Program-made: the position numbers and the translations under genes | Shown here: positions 27,702 to 35,364 of the stretch, piece after piece | Position numbering within the stretch: position 1 is the stretch's first letter | Layout: every line of letters starts with the position of its first letter | NCBI GenBank assembly: GCA_902363665.1 | Contig: CABJAW010000020.1 | Location: 2,484 to 66,483, forward strand | Direction: 5' to 3' | Source of the DNA: Lachnospiraceae bacterium | Lineage (GTDB): Bacteria; Bacillota; Clostridia; Lachnospirales; Lachnospiraceae | Length of the DNA: 64,000 nucleotides | Notes under the pieces: model-generated | Databases searched by the model: none | What the model saw: the letters and a program-made list of their open reading frames with translations, nothing else | Told to the model about the DNA's origin: nothing

Positions 27702-27902
27702 AGTTCCCTGAAGAACGGAAATCATATCACCATTGCATTTTTTAGACAAATTGATTCCCTCTTTCAGTCTCATAACACAGAGATGCCCATGCTCTACACA
27801 GTAGTGGAACATATCTTCTGAATAATAACCTCTGTCAAAAATAATAATACTGTTGTTATATAGTCCCATATCTTCAAGAACTTTAAGATCTATATTCACC
27901 AT
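27672..27902 (-). pseudogene. IS4-type (DDE) transposase fragment
   Basis: Internal fragment reading LEDMGLYNNSIIIFDRGYYS then CVEHGHLCVMRLKEGINLSK. This is the region around the second catalytic Asp (FDRGYYS) of IS4/DDE_Tnp_1 transposases. Both ends are missing and no terminal inverted repeats were found. Its left edge truncates the GH32 gene. Confidence 0.7.
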
Positions 27903-28151
27903 GAGCTGTTTCTTGCGGAGAAGAAGAATCCGGGTGTCAGTGTAAATGTATATAAGGAATATGTTTTTTATAGGATTAAGGAAATGAACTTTCCTGTCAT
28001 TGTGAAGGATACATTAGGTGCAGGGTCAATCGGAGTGGAAGTCATGAACTCCTATGAGGAAGTAGAGAGCTTTCTTAATTCCAATCGGAACAATTCAGAT
28101 ATAATAGTGGAAGAACTGATCCAGGGAGAACAAGGTCGCAGGAGGAGCTGA
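27902..28151 (+). pseudogene. ATP-grasp domain fragment
   Basis: About 83 codons open in one frame without a start: NFPVIVKDTLGAGSIGVEV, MNSYEEVESFL and DIIVEELIQGEQ. This is the nucleotide-binding part of an ATP-grasp ligase. The N-terminal lobe and the metal/catalytic C-terminal part are gone. It abuts the transposase fragment on the left and is fused out of frame to another remnant on the right. Confidence 0.6.
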
Positions 28152-28369
28152 TCCGATTATATGGGAATCCGCATGTGGATTATATTATGCAGCTGGAAAC
28201 CTCAGTGGCAGGTATGGAGAAAATCAACTATTGCGAGGTTGTTATCAGCACCGATCAGGAAAAAGAAGATATTCTTAATATCCTGAATGAACTGGAAGAG
28301 GAATTCCCGGGGCTTGTTTCCGATGATGTGAAAGCAAATGCCGGAGAGCTTGTTGCAAAATATCAATGA
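28145..28369 (+). pseudogene. C-terminal fragment of an unrecognised protein
   Basis: About 74 codons beginning ELIRLYGNPHVDYIMQLET and ending ANAGELVAKYQ. The sequence is well-formed and acidic, but has no credible start of its own: the internal ATG at 28175 lacks a ribosome site. It is not recognised. It is followed closely by a terminator-like hairpin, as expected for a real gene end. Confidence 0.45.
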
Positions 28370-28376
28370 GAATTCT

Positions 28377-28399
28377 GCGGTCGATAAGACCGCCGTTTT
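28377..28399 (+). terminator. Intrinsic terminator
   Basis: GCGGTC (28377-28382), loop GATAA, GACCGC (28388-28393), then CGTTTT. It lies just after the gene fragment ending at 28369 and between converging transcripts. Confidence 0.65.
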
Positions 28400-28415
28400 C
28401 TGCTGTTTGCAGAAA

Positions 28416-29129
28416 TTAAAACCATTTTGCAGCGTATTGCTGTAATTGTTCCTGGACATCCCGGTAGCTGTATTTGCTGACCGGGATTATTTCATGATTA
28501 TTCAGTGTGATTTCAAAGCGTCTGATTGAACGGACAGCATACAGAGAAACAATGTAGCATCTGTGACATTGCACGAAGATATCTTTCGGCAGAGTTTCAC
28601 GGACTGCAGAAAGGGATTTATATATCTTCGTGACAGTACCGTCCTGAAGGTGAATCTGCAGTTCTTTATTGATTATTTCAATATAGGTAATATCCCTGAT
28701 ATGAAAGGATACAGTTCTGGACGGAGTGTCGATTATAATGGATTTCGGGATCAGATGTCGGATCGCACGGGTTAGTGCTTCTGCAAGTTTTTGACGGCTG
28801 ATCGGCTTGAGGATATAACCTACAGGTTCAGCAGAATATGCATCGAATACAAATTTCTCACTGCTGGAAATGAAGATAACGGGAATTTGGTTTTCAGTGT
28901 CACGGAGACATTCTGCAAAGCTGATCCCATTGTTTTCACCCAGCATAATATCAAGAATCAGAATGTCACAGCTTTTGGGAGTATTCTGCAATGTATTTTT
29001 TAATTCTGAAATAGAAGTATATTTTCGAATCTCACAGGATTCTCCCATGGATGCTAAAATATCGATGATCATTTCTGATATTTGTGTTAAAAAAATCGGT
29101 TCATCATCACAGATGACAATATGGTACAT
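28416..29129 (-). CDS. LytTR-family response regulator (AgrA/ComE type)
   Basis: 237 aa. The receiver domain (1-120) has the acidic pocket CDDEP, the phospho-acceptor Asp in DILILDIMLGENNG (near residue 56) and the switch Lys in YILKPIS. The C-terminal LytTR DNA-binding domain (about 140-232) begins ITYIEIINKELQIHLQDG and includes FVQCHRCYIVSLYAV. Such regulators bind pairs of short direct repeats and typically control peptide-pheromone or bacteriocin genes. It lies 15 bp after the sensor kinase, on the same strand. Confidence 0.92.
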   Translation of the reverse strand: MYHIVICDDEPIFLTQISEMIIDILASMGESCEIRKYTSISELKNTLQNTPKSCDILILDIMLGENNGISFAECLRDTENQIPVIFISSSEKFVFDAYSAEPVGYILKPISRQKLAEALTRAIRHLIPKSIIIDTPSRTVSFHIRDITYIEIINKELQIHLQDGTVTKIYKSLSAVRETLPKDIFVQCHRCYIVSLYAVRSIRRFEITLNNHEIIPVSKYSYRDVQEQLQQYAAKWF

Positions 29130-29144
29130 AGTGAAAGCCTCCTA

Positions 29145-30473
29145 TTATTCGTTATTTTCGTCAAGACAAAGCGTTGTTGTTACAGCAAAAAAACCACCAC
29201 GTACCTGTACGCTCAGTATACCATTGTATTTTTCGGCGATTCCATTGATGATCTTAAGACCGTAACCGTGTCTGTCACTGTTCTTTTTACTGGATTTATA
29301 TTTTCCATTCGTGATTCTCAAGTTATCCTCATTGTAGGAGTTTTCACATTTAATAAACAGAAAATTTCCCTTTGAATGGAGATTCAGCCGGATGATCCGC
29401 TGTCCTTCAGAAACCTTCTGACACCCTTCTACTGCATTTTCCAAAATATTTGTCAACATCCGGCACAAATCAATATCTTCCATGTTGAGTCTTCTGCCAA
29501 TGATAATACTGTACTCCACTATGGCTTTATAACGGCTGGCACGTTCTGCAAATTCTGAAAGGATGGAATTGACCAGAGCATTGGCTGTGTAGGTGACAAA
29601 AGGAAGCTGTTCGGCTTCTTCAGTAAATTTCTGTATATACTGTCTGGCACCTGCATAGTCCTCCTGTTTAAGATAGGAGGACAGGGCATTCATATGATGC
29701 CGGATCTCATGGTGTATTTCCAGAATATGTTCATTGTTTTCTGCCTGATTCCGATAGTTTTCCAGTATGCGCTCGGAAATCCTCTGTTCTTCCTGTTTAC
29801 TGCGGATGTATTCCATGACACTGAAGAATACGGCATATACTATGAAAGCAAATACTGCAAACAATACAAACATAGCATGGACAATTATATTGGTGGAAAG
29901 ATTTATTATGCTTGAGAATTGTGCAATACTGGCAATTAGAATAAACAAAGCAGGGAGGGAGCAGAGAATCTTCCAGATACGTGATTCCAGATCAGCGTTG
30001 ATCATAGTACGGATTCGCTCCATCAGCATGAGAAATGGTTTCGCAAGAAGCAGATTTATGATAAGTGTGAGAATCAGTGCAAGGGGCGGATACATAAAAT
30101 GATCGGATGGGAACCGGAAAGTACGGTGCAAAAAAGTAACAGTACTTGTGACAAAGAATCCGTAGCTCATTACAACAAAAAATACAAACAGTTTTTCTAC
30201 TGTTTTTGCCTGGATGATAAAGCAGTACAACATTCCGAACAGTAACAAGGCAATATAAAAAATAGCATTCGAGATCAGCTCTTTGTAATCACCGCCGATG
30301 TTGAACTGTGCGATAAGAGAAAACGGAATGACCATTACAATAAAAATGGACAGTGCCATGAGCATTGTCTTTTTTGTGCTTAGGCGGAAACGATCCCGGA
30401 ATGGATACAAACAGAAAAATGCATAAGGAAAAATCTGAAGAGAAAATCCGCAGAAATAACGCAATGCTATCAT
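29145..30473 (-). CDS. AgrC/ComD-like sensor histidine kinase
   Basis: 442 aa. Six or seven membrane spans (about 1-215) form the sensor, without a large extracellular domain, as in peptide-pheromone receptors. A coiled linker leads to the histidine box HEIRHHMNALSSYLKQ (near 255) and a GHKL-type ATPase domain. That domain contains NILENAVEGCQK and the glycine-rich DRHGYGLKIINGIAEKY. It forms a pair with the LytTR regulator. A double-glycine leader peptide gene 2 kb away is a possible cognate signal (inference). Confidence 0.9.
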   Translation of the reverse strand: MIALRYFCGFSLQIFPYAFFCLYPFRDRFRLSTKKTMLMALSIFIVMVIPFSLIAQFNIGGDYKELISNAIFYIALLLFGMLYCFIIQAKTVEKLFVFFVVMSYGFFVTSTVTFLHRTFRFPSDHFMYPPLALILTLIINLLLAKPFLMLMERIRTMINADLESRIWKILCSLPALFILIASIAQFSSIINLSTNIIVHAMFVLFAVFAFIVYAVFFSVMEYIRSKQEEQRISERILENYRNQAENNEHILEIHHEIRHHMNALSSYLKQEDYAGARQYIQKFTEEAEQLPFVTYTANALVNSILSEFAERASRYKAIVEYSIIIGRRLNMEDIDLCRMLTNILENAVEGCQKVSEGQRIIRLNLHSKGNFLFIKCENSYNEDNLRITNGKYKSSKKNSDRHGYGLKIINGIAEKYNGILSVQVRGGFFAVTTTLCLDENNE

Positions 30474-30686
30474 AAAAATCTCCTGTCAAAAAGATAGATA
30501 ATGGTCAGGTTACCTATTAAAAATAAGTATACCATTGGCAGAAGGCAAAATCAAATCATATGAAGGCCTTTTTACGCCATATTTTGACTATTCACGCAAA
30601 AATATGGACAAGGGAATTAAATTCAAATAATATAAAAATATAAATAATATAGCCACAAAAACATTCAAAAGAAAGGAGACTAAAAA
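30474..30686. other. Divergent intergenic region between kinase and lipoprotein genes
   Basis: 213 bp, very AT-rich, between divergent operons. TTGACT at 30584-30589 could be a -35, but no good -10 is at the right distance. No clear pair of LytTR direct repeats was found by eye. The ribosome site of the lipoprotein gene (AAAGGAG) is at its right end. Confidence 0.4.
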
Positions 30687-31625
30687 ATGAAGAAAAGAAT
30701 GATTATTGTAACAGTACTGATTATGGGAACTCTGGCATCAGGATGTGTGAGCGTTCAGGCATCAGATATTTTACCTGAACTGACAAAAGACAATGCACTG
30801 GAACAGATGATGAAAGCAGGAGAAACAGACAGTCTTGTAAGCAATCATAAAAGTTATGAAGCTACCTGTGAATATATACTGCAGAATACAAAGGTATATG
30901 ACTATGGAGATTCTGAAGTGATGTATGTAGATATGTATGGTACTACCCAGATGCTCTATAAAGATGGCGAATTAAAATACGGAAAAGAAGGAGATGAGTA
31001 TCTCTCCTGTCTGTATATTGATGAAGCAGATGGAAATGCAGATGATCTTATAAGCTTTTACACAGATGAAACCATAGAGGAAGAAGTGACGGATATGAAG
31101 GAAGATGGTGATACGATCATTATACAGACAAAGGTACCTGAAGAACTTACGCAGAGTGCATTGAATTCTCAGGGAGATGGAGAATCCTACACAGAGGGAG
31201 ACTGGATTTCTATGGAATATGTGGTTGCTTCGGATGATTACAGACCACTGAAACATACTCAGATTCTGAATCATAAGGACGGCACTTCAGAAGAAGCTTC
31301 GAAGATGGAATTCTCCTACGGCGTGGACAGACCTGAGGATGTAGCAGATCTTTGTGAAAAGTACGAAGAAGCAGAAAAAGCAGAAGGTGATGTACGTAAT
31401 GTGACAGTTACTGCAGCTCCTGGTACAGAGCAGGAAAAGGATTATGCAATCACGGTTCCATCAGATAATCATGTATGGATCATGCTTCATGACGATAATT
31501 CTTATTACATTATGTATACAGATAAGGAGTGTAAAGAACTGTACGAGCCAGAGGAAGATGTGAAAGAAGATACACATCTCTATGCAGAGATTGAGTCTTA
31601 TGAAGAGGCGGAGGATGAAGTATGA
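30687..31625 (+). CDS. Acidic lipoprotein of unknown function
   Basis: 312 aa. It has a lipoprotein signal with lipobox LASGC (Cys20), followed by a mature part rich in Asp, Glu and Tyr and without membrane spans. The body resembles the outer-membrane-lipoprotein-carrier-like or anti-sigma-associated surface proteins of Firmicutes only in composition; no family is recognised. It overlaps the ECF sigma gene by 11 bp, so the two are translationally coupled. It may be the cell-surface partner of the sigma factor. A mutated copy of its 5' end follows the sigma gene at 32118-32190. Confidence 0.75.
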   Translation: MKKRMIIVTVLIMGTLASGCVSVQASDILPELTKDNALEQMMKAGETDSLVSNHKSYEATCEYILQNTKVYDYGDSEVMYVDMYGTTQMLYKDGELKYGKEGDEYLSCLYIDEADGNADDLISFYTDETIEEEVTDMKEDGDTIIIQTKVPEELTQSALNSQGDGESYTEGDWISMEYVVASDDYRPLKHTQILNHKDGTSEEASKMEFSYGVDRPEDVADLCEKYEEAEKAEGDVRNVTVTAAPGTEQEKDYAITVPSDNHVWIMLHDDNSYYIMYTDKECKELYEPEEDVKEDTHLYAEIESYEEAEDEV

Positions 31626-32118
31626 GGAGTTTGAGCGTATTTATCAGGAATATTATCTGAAAATTTTGACATTTATACATAAAAGAGTTCCTGATCTGTA
31701 TGAAGCGGAAGAACTGACTGGAGATGTATTTCTGTCTTTTTACAGAAATATGGACAGTTATGATGAAGAAAAAGGTAGTATAGCTACCTGGTTGTATGCA
31801 ATCACAGCAAACCGCCTGAAAAACTATTATAGGGATAAAAAGACTCATTATTCTCTGGAAATCCTGAAGCAGCAGACAATTTCTCGGGAAAAAATGCCGG
31901 AGGAGATTGTGGCAAAGATTATGAGAGAAGAGACATTAAGAAAAAGTCTGGAGCAGCTTTCTGACAGAGAACGGGAAATTCTTCTGGGAAGATTTTATTA
32001 TCAGAAAAGTTCCACAGAGCTTGGCAGGCAGATGAATTTATCACCGGGAAATGTAAGGATGATACAGAAATGTGCTCTGGAGAAGTTGCGAATGATTATG
32101 GAAAAACAGGGGGAATAG
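31615..32118 (+). CDS. ECF-type RNA polymerase sigma factor
   Basis: 167 aa from ATG 31615 (GGCGGAGG upstream), preferred over an upstream in-frame ATG. Region 2 is YEEFERIYQEYYLKILTFI through DLYEAEELTGDVFLSFYRN and the -10 recognition stretch GSIATWLYAITANRLKNYYR. Region 4 has LEQLSDREREILLGRFYYQ and the helix-turn-helix STELGRQMNLSPGNVRMIQK. No classic transmembrane anti-sigma gene follows; the overlapping upstream lipoprotein is the only candidate partner. Confidence 0.88.
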   Translation: MKYEEFERIYQEYYLKILTFIHKRVPDLYEAEELTGDVFLSFYRNMDSYDEEKGSIATWLYAITANRLKNYYRDKKTHYSLEILKQQTISREKMPEEIVAKIMREETLRKSLEQLSDREREILLGRFYYQKSSTELGRQMNLSPGNVRMIQKCALEKLRMIMEKQGE

Positions 32119-32190
32119 GCGTTCAGGCTACAGAGACTCTGCCTGAACTGACTGGGGATAATGCATTGTAATAGATTATGAAAGCCGGAT
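32118..32190 (+). pseudogene. Decayed duplicate of the lipoprotein gene 5' region
   Basis: Reading from 32118, the translation GVQATETLPELTGDNAL, two stops, then IMKAG aligns with SVQASDILPELTKDNALEQMMKAG of the lipoprotein at 30687 (residues 22-45). Two adjacent stop codons (TAATAG) and a later TGA show it is dead. It indicates a tandem duplication of the lipoprotein-sigma unit followed by loss. Confidence 0.75.
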
Positions 32191-32221
32191 GACATATTTC
32201 AGATATGAGATATTTGCATAG

Positions 32222-32410
32222 GGGCAGTTTGATGAGGAGGGAAATAAGTGGGCTGCATTTGTATTAGATCTGTCTTTTATAGGATGGAGCCTTCTGGGAA
32301 TTATAACATTCGGGTTGGTTAATATATTCTTTGCCGGACCATATCAGTATTTAACACAGTCACAGCTTTATTTTCGCCTGAAAGAACAGCATTTTTACCT
32401 ATTGCAATGA
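32222..32410 (+). pseudogene. DUF975-type membrane protein, C-terminal fragment
   Basis: An open stretch without a start encodes KWAAFVLDLSFIGWSLLG, ITFGLVNIFFAGPYQYLTQ and QLYFRLKEQHF. This is the end of a DUF975-like integral membrane protein: a Gly-Trp span, a Pro-Tyr turn, then a charged tail. The rest of the gene is absent. Confidence 0.55.
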
Positions 32411-32442
32411 TGTGTATGATTTACTGGGCATTTGAAAAACAG

Positions 32443-32462
32443 GGGCAGCCCTAAGGCTGCCC
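32443..32462 (-). terminator. Hairpin, probable terminator for the leader peptide gene
   Basis: GGGCAGCC, loop CTAA, GGCTGCCC. On the minus strand it is followed by CCTGTTTTTC, so it best serves the minus-strand peptide gene ending at 32497. Confidence 0.6.
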
Positions 32463-32496
32463 GGAAGGATTGATATAGTTATTTACGAATAGAACT

Positions 32497-32667
32497 TCAA
32501 CGTTTTTGAATTTCATCCATTTTCATGTCTCGTTTTAACATCGTGTTTATCCTCATCTGCTCCTTATATCTGGGATCATCCATAGTAGGACGGCCAAAAC
32601 CACCGGCAACATTTTCTAATTCTTCTTCAGATAATTCGTTTGTAATGTTCTGTTTGATTTCGCTCAT
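32497..32667 (-). CDS. Double-glycine leader peptide (bacteriocin or peptide signal precursor)
   Basis: 56 aa from ATG 32667, with AAAGGAG 7 bases upstream; the longer open frame beyond it is not used. The leader MSEIKQNITNELSEEELENVAGG has the hallmark ELSxEELxxVAGG ending in Gly-Gly, cleaved by C39-peptidase exporters. The core, FGRPTMDDPRYKEQMRINTM and 13 more residues, is 33 aa, charged and without cysteine. A linear bacteriocin or a pheromone is therefore more likely than a lanthipeptide. The exporter fragment starts about 25 bp from its 5' end on the other strand. An AgrC/LytTR pair lies 3.4 kb to the left. Confidence 0.7.
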   Translation of the reverse strand: MSEIKQNITNELSEEELENVAGGFGRPTMDDPRYKEQMRINTMLKRDMKMDEIQKR

Positions 32668-32690
32668 AATAGTTCTCCTTTCCTGTAAGA

Positions 32691-33086
32691 ATTCGAATGC
32701 TTGCAAAGCTGATTTCGGGGCTCTATGAACCGTGGGAGGGAGAAATCCTTTACGATGGAAAAAAGATAACTGAGATACCAAGAGAGTCGTTTTCAGGTTC
32801 GCTATCTGTTGTTGAGATTGCGCGTGCAATTGTTACAAAACCGAAAGTGCTTTTGTTTGACGAGGCAACCTCTGCACTTGATAACATTACACAGAAACAT
32901 GTTTCTGATTCTTTGAAAAACTTAAAAAGTACAAGAATTGTGATTGCACATCGATTGTCCACAATCAAAGAATGTGATCGGATTATCGTTTTGGATAAAG
33001 GGCACATTATTGAAGATGGTACCTACCAGTCTTTGAGTAAAGCAGGAGGTTTCTTTTCTGAATTGGTTGAAAGGCAAAAAAACTAA
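32691..33086 (+). pseudogene. NHLP-type bacteriocin ABC exporter, twice-deleted ATPase fragment
   Basis: What remains starts just after the Walker A Lys/Ser (MLAKLISGLYEPWEGEILYDG) and runs to SFSGSLSVV. It then jumps to EIARAIVTKPKVLLFDEATS (Walker B), the switch AHRLSTIKECD and a normal C terminus. The Q-loop and LSGGQ signature, about 60-70 codons, are deleted in frame, and the membrane and peptidase parts are gone. The wording is closest to NHLP bacteriocin-system exporters. It cannot be functional. Confidence 0.75.
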
Positions 33087-33089
33087 GGT

Positions 33090-33417
33090 TTTTATACCTG
33101 TACAATCGTGCAGAAAAAACAGTATTGTAAGGAGATATCCTTCTAAACGTATGCAACAGGCTAAAGTCTGCCCGTATCTGCTACGTAACGCCGTTATCGA
33201 CCGTCCAAATCAGGCATGGTCAATCAACATTACATACATCCCCATTAAGCGTGGATTCCTGTATCTAACCCAATATAACGATATCAGAGAAGCATGGAAG
33301 GCAATCGGTAAATATGTGCACATTTACAACTTTGAACGTTGTCATTCTGCACTCAATAATCAGACACCGGCATCCTGCTATTATCCGATTCTGTTACTGG
33401 ATAATCATGCGGCCTAA
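33090..33417 (+). pseudogene. IS3-family (IS150-type) transposase OrfB, internally deleted
   Basis: VCPYLLRNAVIDRPNQAWSI followed by NITYIPIKRGFLYLT is the start of the integrase core with its first catalytic Asp replaced by Asn (SINITY for SIDITY). The frame then jumps to VHIYNFERCHSALNNQTPA, the C terminus. The middle, with the remaining D and E residues, is lost. Downstream to about 33500, TTTTGTCTTGACAACTG resembles an IS3-type right end. The insertion event probably destroyed the exporter gene. Confidence 0.75.
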
Positions 33418-33599
33418 GGGGGGATTTTCTCCCCTACTCAGTTACATATATCAGTTCATTATAAAAAGCTTAGATTTTTGTCTTGACAACTGAACCACTA
33501 TACACTCCGTACCCAGTAATGGGAAAGATACATAAATAGCCAAAAAGTACGTATACTATCTTCCATATAGAAAGTAAATTTTTATACAGGAGGACAGAC

Positions 33600-34034
33600 A
33601 TGGACAACAGCACAAAGAAACTATTAGAAGAATGCAGTGTCGGATGCAAGATGGGAATTGAGAGCATGGAACAGGTACAGCATCATGTGACAGATGCCAA
33701 AATCGCAGCAACGATTGAAAAATCCTGTTCAAAACACAAGGAACTGGAAGAGGAAATTTCCAAAATACTTCTTCGCGCAGGCCAGCCGGAGAAAGAACCG
33801 GGTGTTATGGTATCCACATTTTCGTGGATGACGACAGGTGTAAAAATGATGACCGGAGAAGATGAGAATAAACAGGCGGTTAAGATCATCATGAATGGCT
33901 GCAACATGGGAACCCAGTCTATCACAGAAGCCATGCACCAATGCAAAGATGCGTCGTCCGAAAGTATTTCCATTGCAAAGAAGCTTATTGGAATGGAAGA
34001 GAATCTGCGGGATGATATGCAGAAATATTTGTAA
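33600..34034 (+). CDS. Small ferritin-like/four-helix-bundle protein
   Basis: 144 aa, almost wholly alpha-helical by eye. It contains CSVGCKMGIESMEQV, CSKHKELEEEISKILLRAGQ and the paired helix AMHQCKDASSESISIAKKL. It is reminiscent of DUF2383/PA2169-type four-helix bundles, but the iron-ligand pattern is not certain. AGGAGG lies 8 bases before ATG, and TATACT at 33552-33557 may be its -10. Function unknown. Confidence 0.65.
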   Translation: MDNSTKKLLEECSVGCKMGIESMEQVQHHVTDAKIAATIEKSCSKHKELEEEISKILLRAGQPEKEPGVMVSTFSWMTTGVKMMTGEDENKQAVKIIMNGCNMGTQSITEAMHQCKDASSESISIAKKLIGMEENLRDDMQKYL

Positions 34035-34357
34035 GCTGAGAACCTGCATTTTCCTTCCGTAGTGTGTAAAAGGAAGGTATGCCCGACAACCGAAAGAAGA
34101 AAGGCAAAAGAAATGCAGGTAGTCGGAGGCCCGAAAAGTACTGATGAAGGCATGAACAAAATAAATGCCGGAGGGAAGTCGAGATAGAACTGTTCCTCGC
34201 AGTTCTGGCCTGCGAAACCATATCAAAGAGGAAACATTAGCTATACACAGAGATAGGAGAACTAATGGAAACGAAATTGGCGAGAATATCACAATTATCA
34301 AAAGAGAATCCGGACATGGTCTTTACGTCACTGGGACTGGTGGTAGAATATAGAAAA
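34035..34357 (+). mobile_element. Probable group II intron remnant (5' part and first codons of the RT)
   Basis: ATG 34265 opens METKLARISQLSKENPDMVF then TSLGL. This matches the N-terminal wording of group II intron reverse transcriptases before the sequence diverges at about 34340 and stops. The preceding 230 bases carry no protein gene and are purine-rich with several short pairings (GGAGGCCCGAAAAG, GCCGGAGGGAAG), as intron RNA would. No boundary sequence GTGYG or domain V was recognised, so only a stub remains. Confidence 0.4.
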
Positions 34358-34398
34358 GGCCAGTGAAAAGCGGATTACCGTTTTTTCACTGGCCTTTT
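34354..34398. terminator. Bidirectional terminator
   Basis: AAAAGGCCAGTGAAA (34354-34368) pairs with TTTCACTGGCCTTTT (about 34384-34398). T-runs follow on both strands. It ends the regulator-activase transcript coming from the right. Confidence 0.85.
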
Positions 34399-34416
34399 CA
34401 GTTGCCCGTTTTTATT

Positions 34417-35364
34417 TTACCGCACCTCAAAATTTCCACTGCGCAGCAGATCACGGAGTTGCTCCATATGCTCTGCGGAGGGCACGACAGCAAAAAATGC
34501 ATTTGGATCGCCGAGCTGCGCACGCTTTCCTTCGCCAAGGTTGTGATAGGGAAGAAGGTGTACCTGGGAACAGGAAGGAATGCTGCTGGCCAGATCACGC
34601 AGCGCAAGAATGTCATCCGTGGAATCATTGGCCCCCGGGATGATCGGGGTGCGGATCCAGATATCACAGTTCGGGAAATGTTCCGCGATTCCGCGCAGGT
34701 TGGAGAGGATTCTGGTGTTTTCTTTTTTCGTGTAGTGCAGATGCTTCTCCGGGTTGACAAGTTTGACATCATACAGAAAAGTATTGCAGTACGGAGCCAG
34801 TGCTTCAAAGGAGGCCCAGGAGCCGTATCCGCAGGTTTCGATTGCGGTGGTGATATTTGCGGCACGGGCAGCCTTCAAAAGTGCCAGGGTAAAGGCAGGC
34901 TGCATGGTCGGCTCGCCTCCGCTGACGGTCATACCGCCGTCGCTTCCGTAGAAGAGAGAGTCCTCAAGAACTTCTTTCATGACCTCATCGACGGTCATGC
35001 GTTTGCCAGCCATTGTTCTGGCCTTTGTCGGACAGACCTTTGTACAGGAGCCGCATCCGGTGCAGGCGCCCAGGTTGATCTGAACCGCATCCTGTGTAAG
35101 CGAGAGGGCATGCTGCGGACAGATGGATGTGCAGGCACCACAGTGGGTGCATTTTCGGGCCTCCCAGAATACCTGAGGGTGTGTGCATTGTGATTCCGGG
35201 TTTGCACACCAGAGGCAGCGCAGAGGGCAGCCCTTTAAGAATACACCGGTGCGGATGCCGGGACCGTCGTGAATGCAGTAATGCTGAATATTAAATACAA
35301 TTCCGTCGGTGGAAGCATTGGCTGTTTTTGTCAGATTTTTGTCAGTAGAAAAATTATTTGTCAT
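34417..35364 (-). CDS. Glycyl-radical enzyme activating enzyme (radical SAM)
   Basis: 315 aa. It uses S-adenosylmethionine and a 4Fe-4S cluster to abstract hydrogen from the catalytic glycine of a partner enzyme. The cluster motif is Cys46-x3-Cys50-x2-Cys53 (KGCPLRCLWC). A ferredoxin insert holds two further clusters (CTHCGACTSICP and CTGCGSCTKVCP). The SAM-binding TVSGGEP is near residue 145. The insert marks the larger dehydratase/decarboxylase-type activases rather than the short PflA type. The partner is the glycyl radical enzyme at 36809-39211. The start overlaps the end of the PucR-type gene by 11 bp. Confidence 0.92.
   Translation of the reverse strand: MTNNFSTDKNLTKTANASTDGIVFNIQHYCIHDGPGIRTGVFLKGCPLRCLWCANPESQCTHPQVFWEARKCTHCGACTSICPQHALSLTQDAVQINLGACTGCGSCTKVCPTKARTMAGKRMTVDEVMKEVLEDSLFYGSDGGMTVSGGEPTMQPAFTLALLKAARAANITTAIETCGYGSWASFEALAPYCNTFLYDVKLVNPEKHLHYTKKENTRILSNLRGIAEHFPNCDIWIRTPIIPGANDSTDDILALRDLASSIPSCSQVHLLPYHNLGEGKRAQLGDPNAFFAVVPSAEHMEQLRDLLRSGNFEVR

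Noticed and set aside
33683..34301. Long minus-strand frames opposite the four-helix-bundle gene
   Set aside because: No ribosome sites; the plus-strand gene has a good start signal and a sensible helical protein.
34363..35193. 276-codon plus-strand frame opposite the activase
   Set aside because: The minus strand carries a complete radical SAM protein with all cluster motifs; the plus frame matches nothing.
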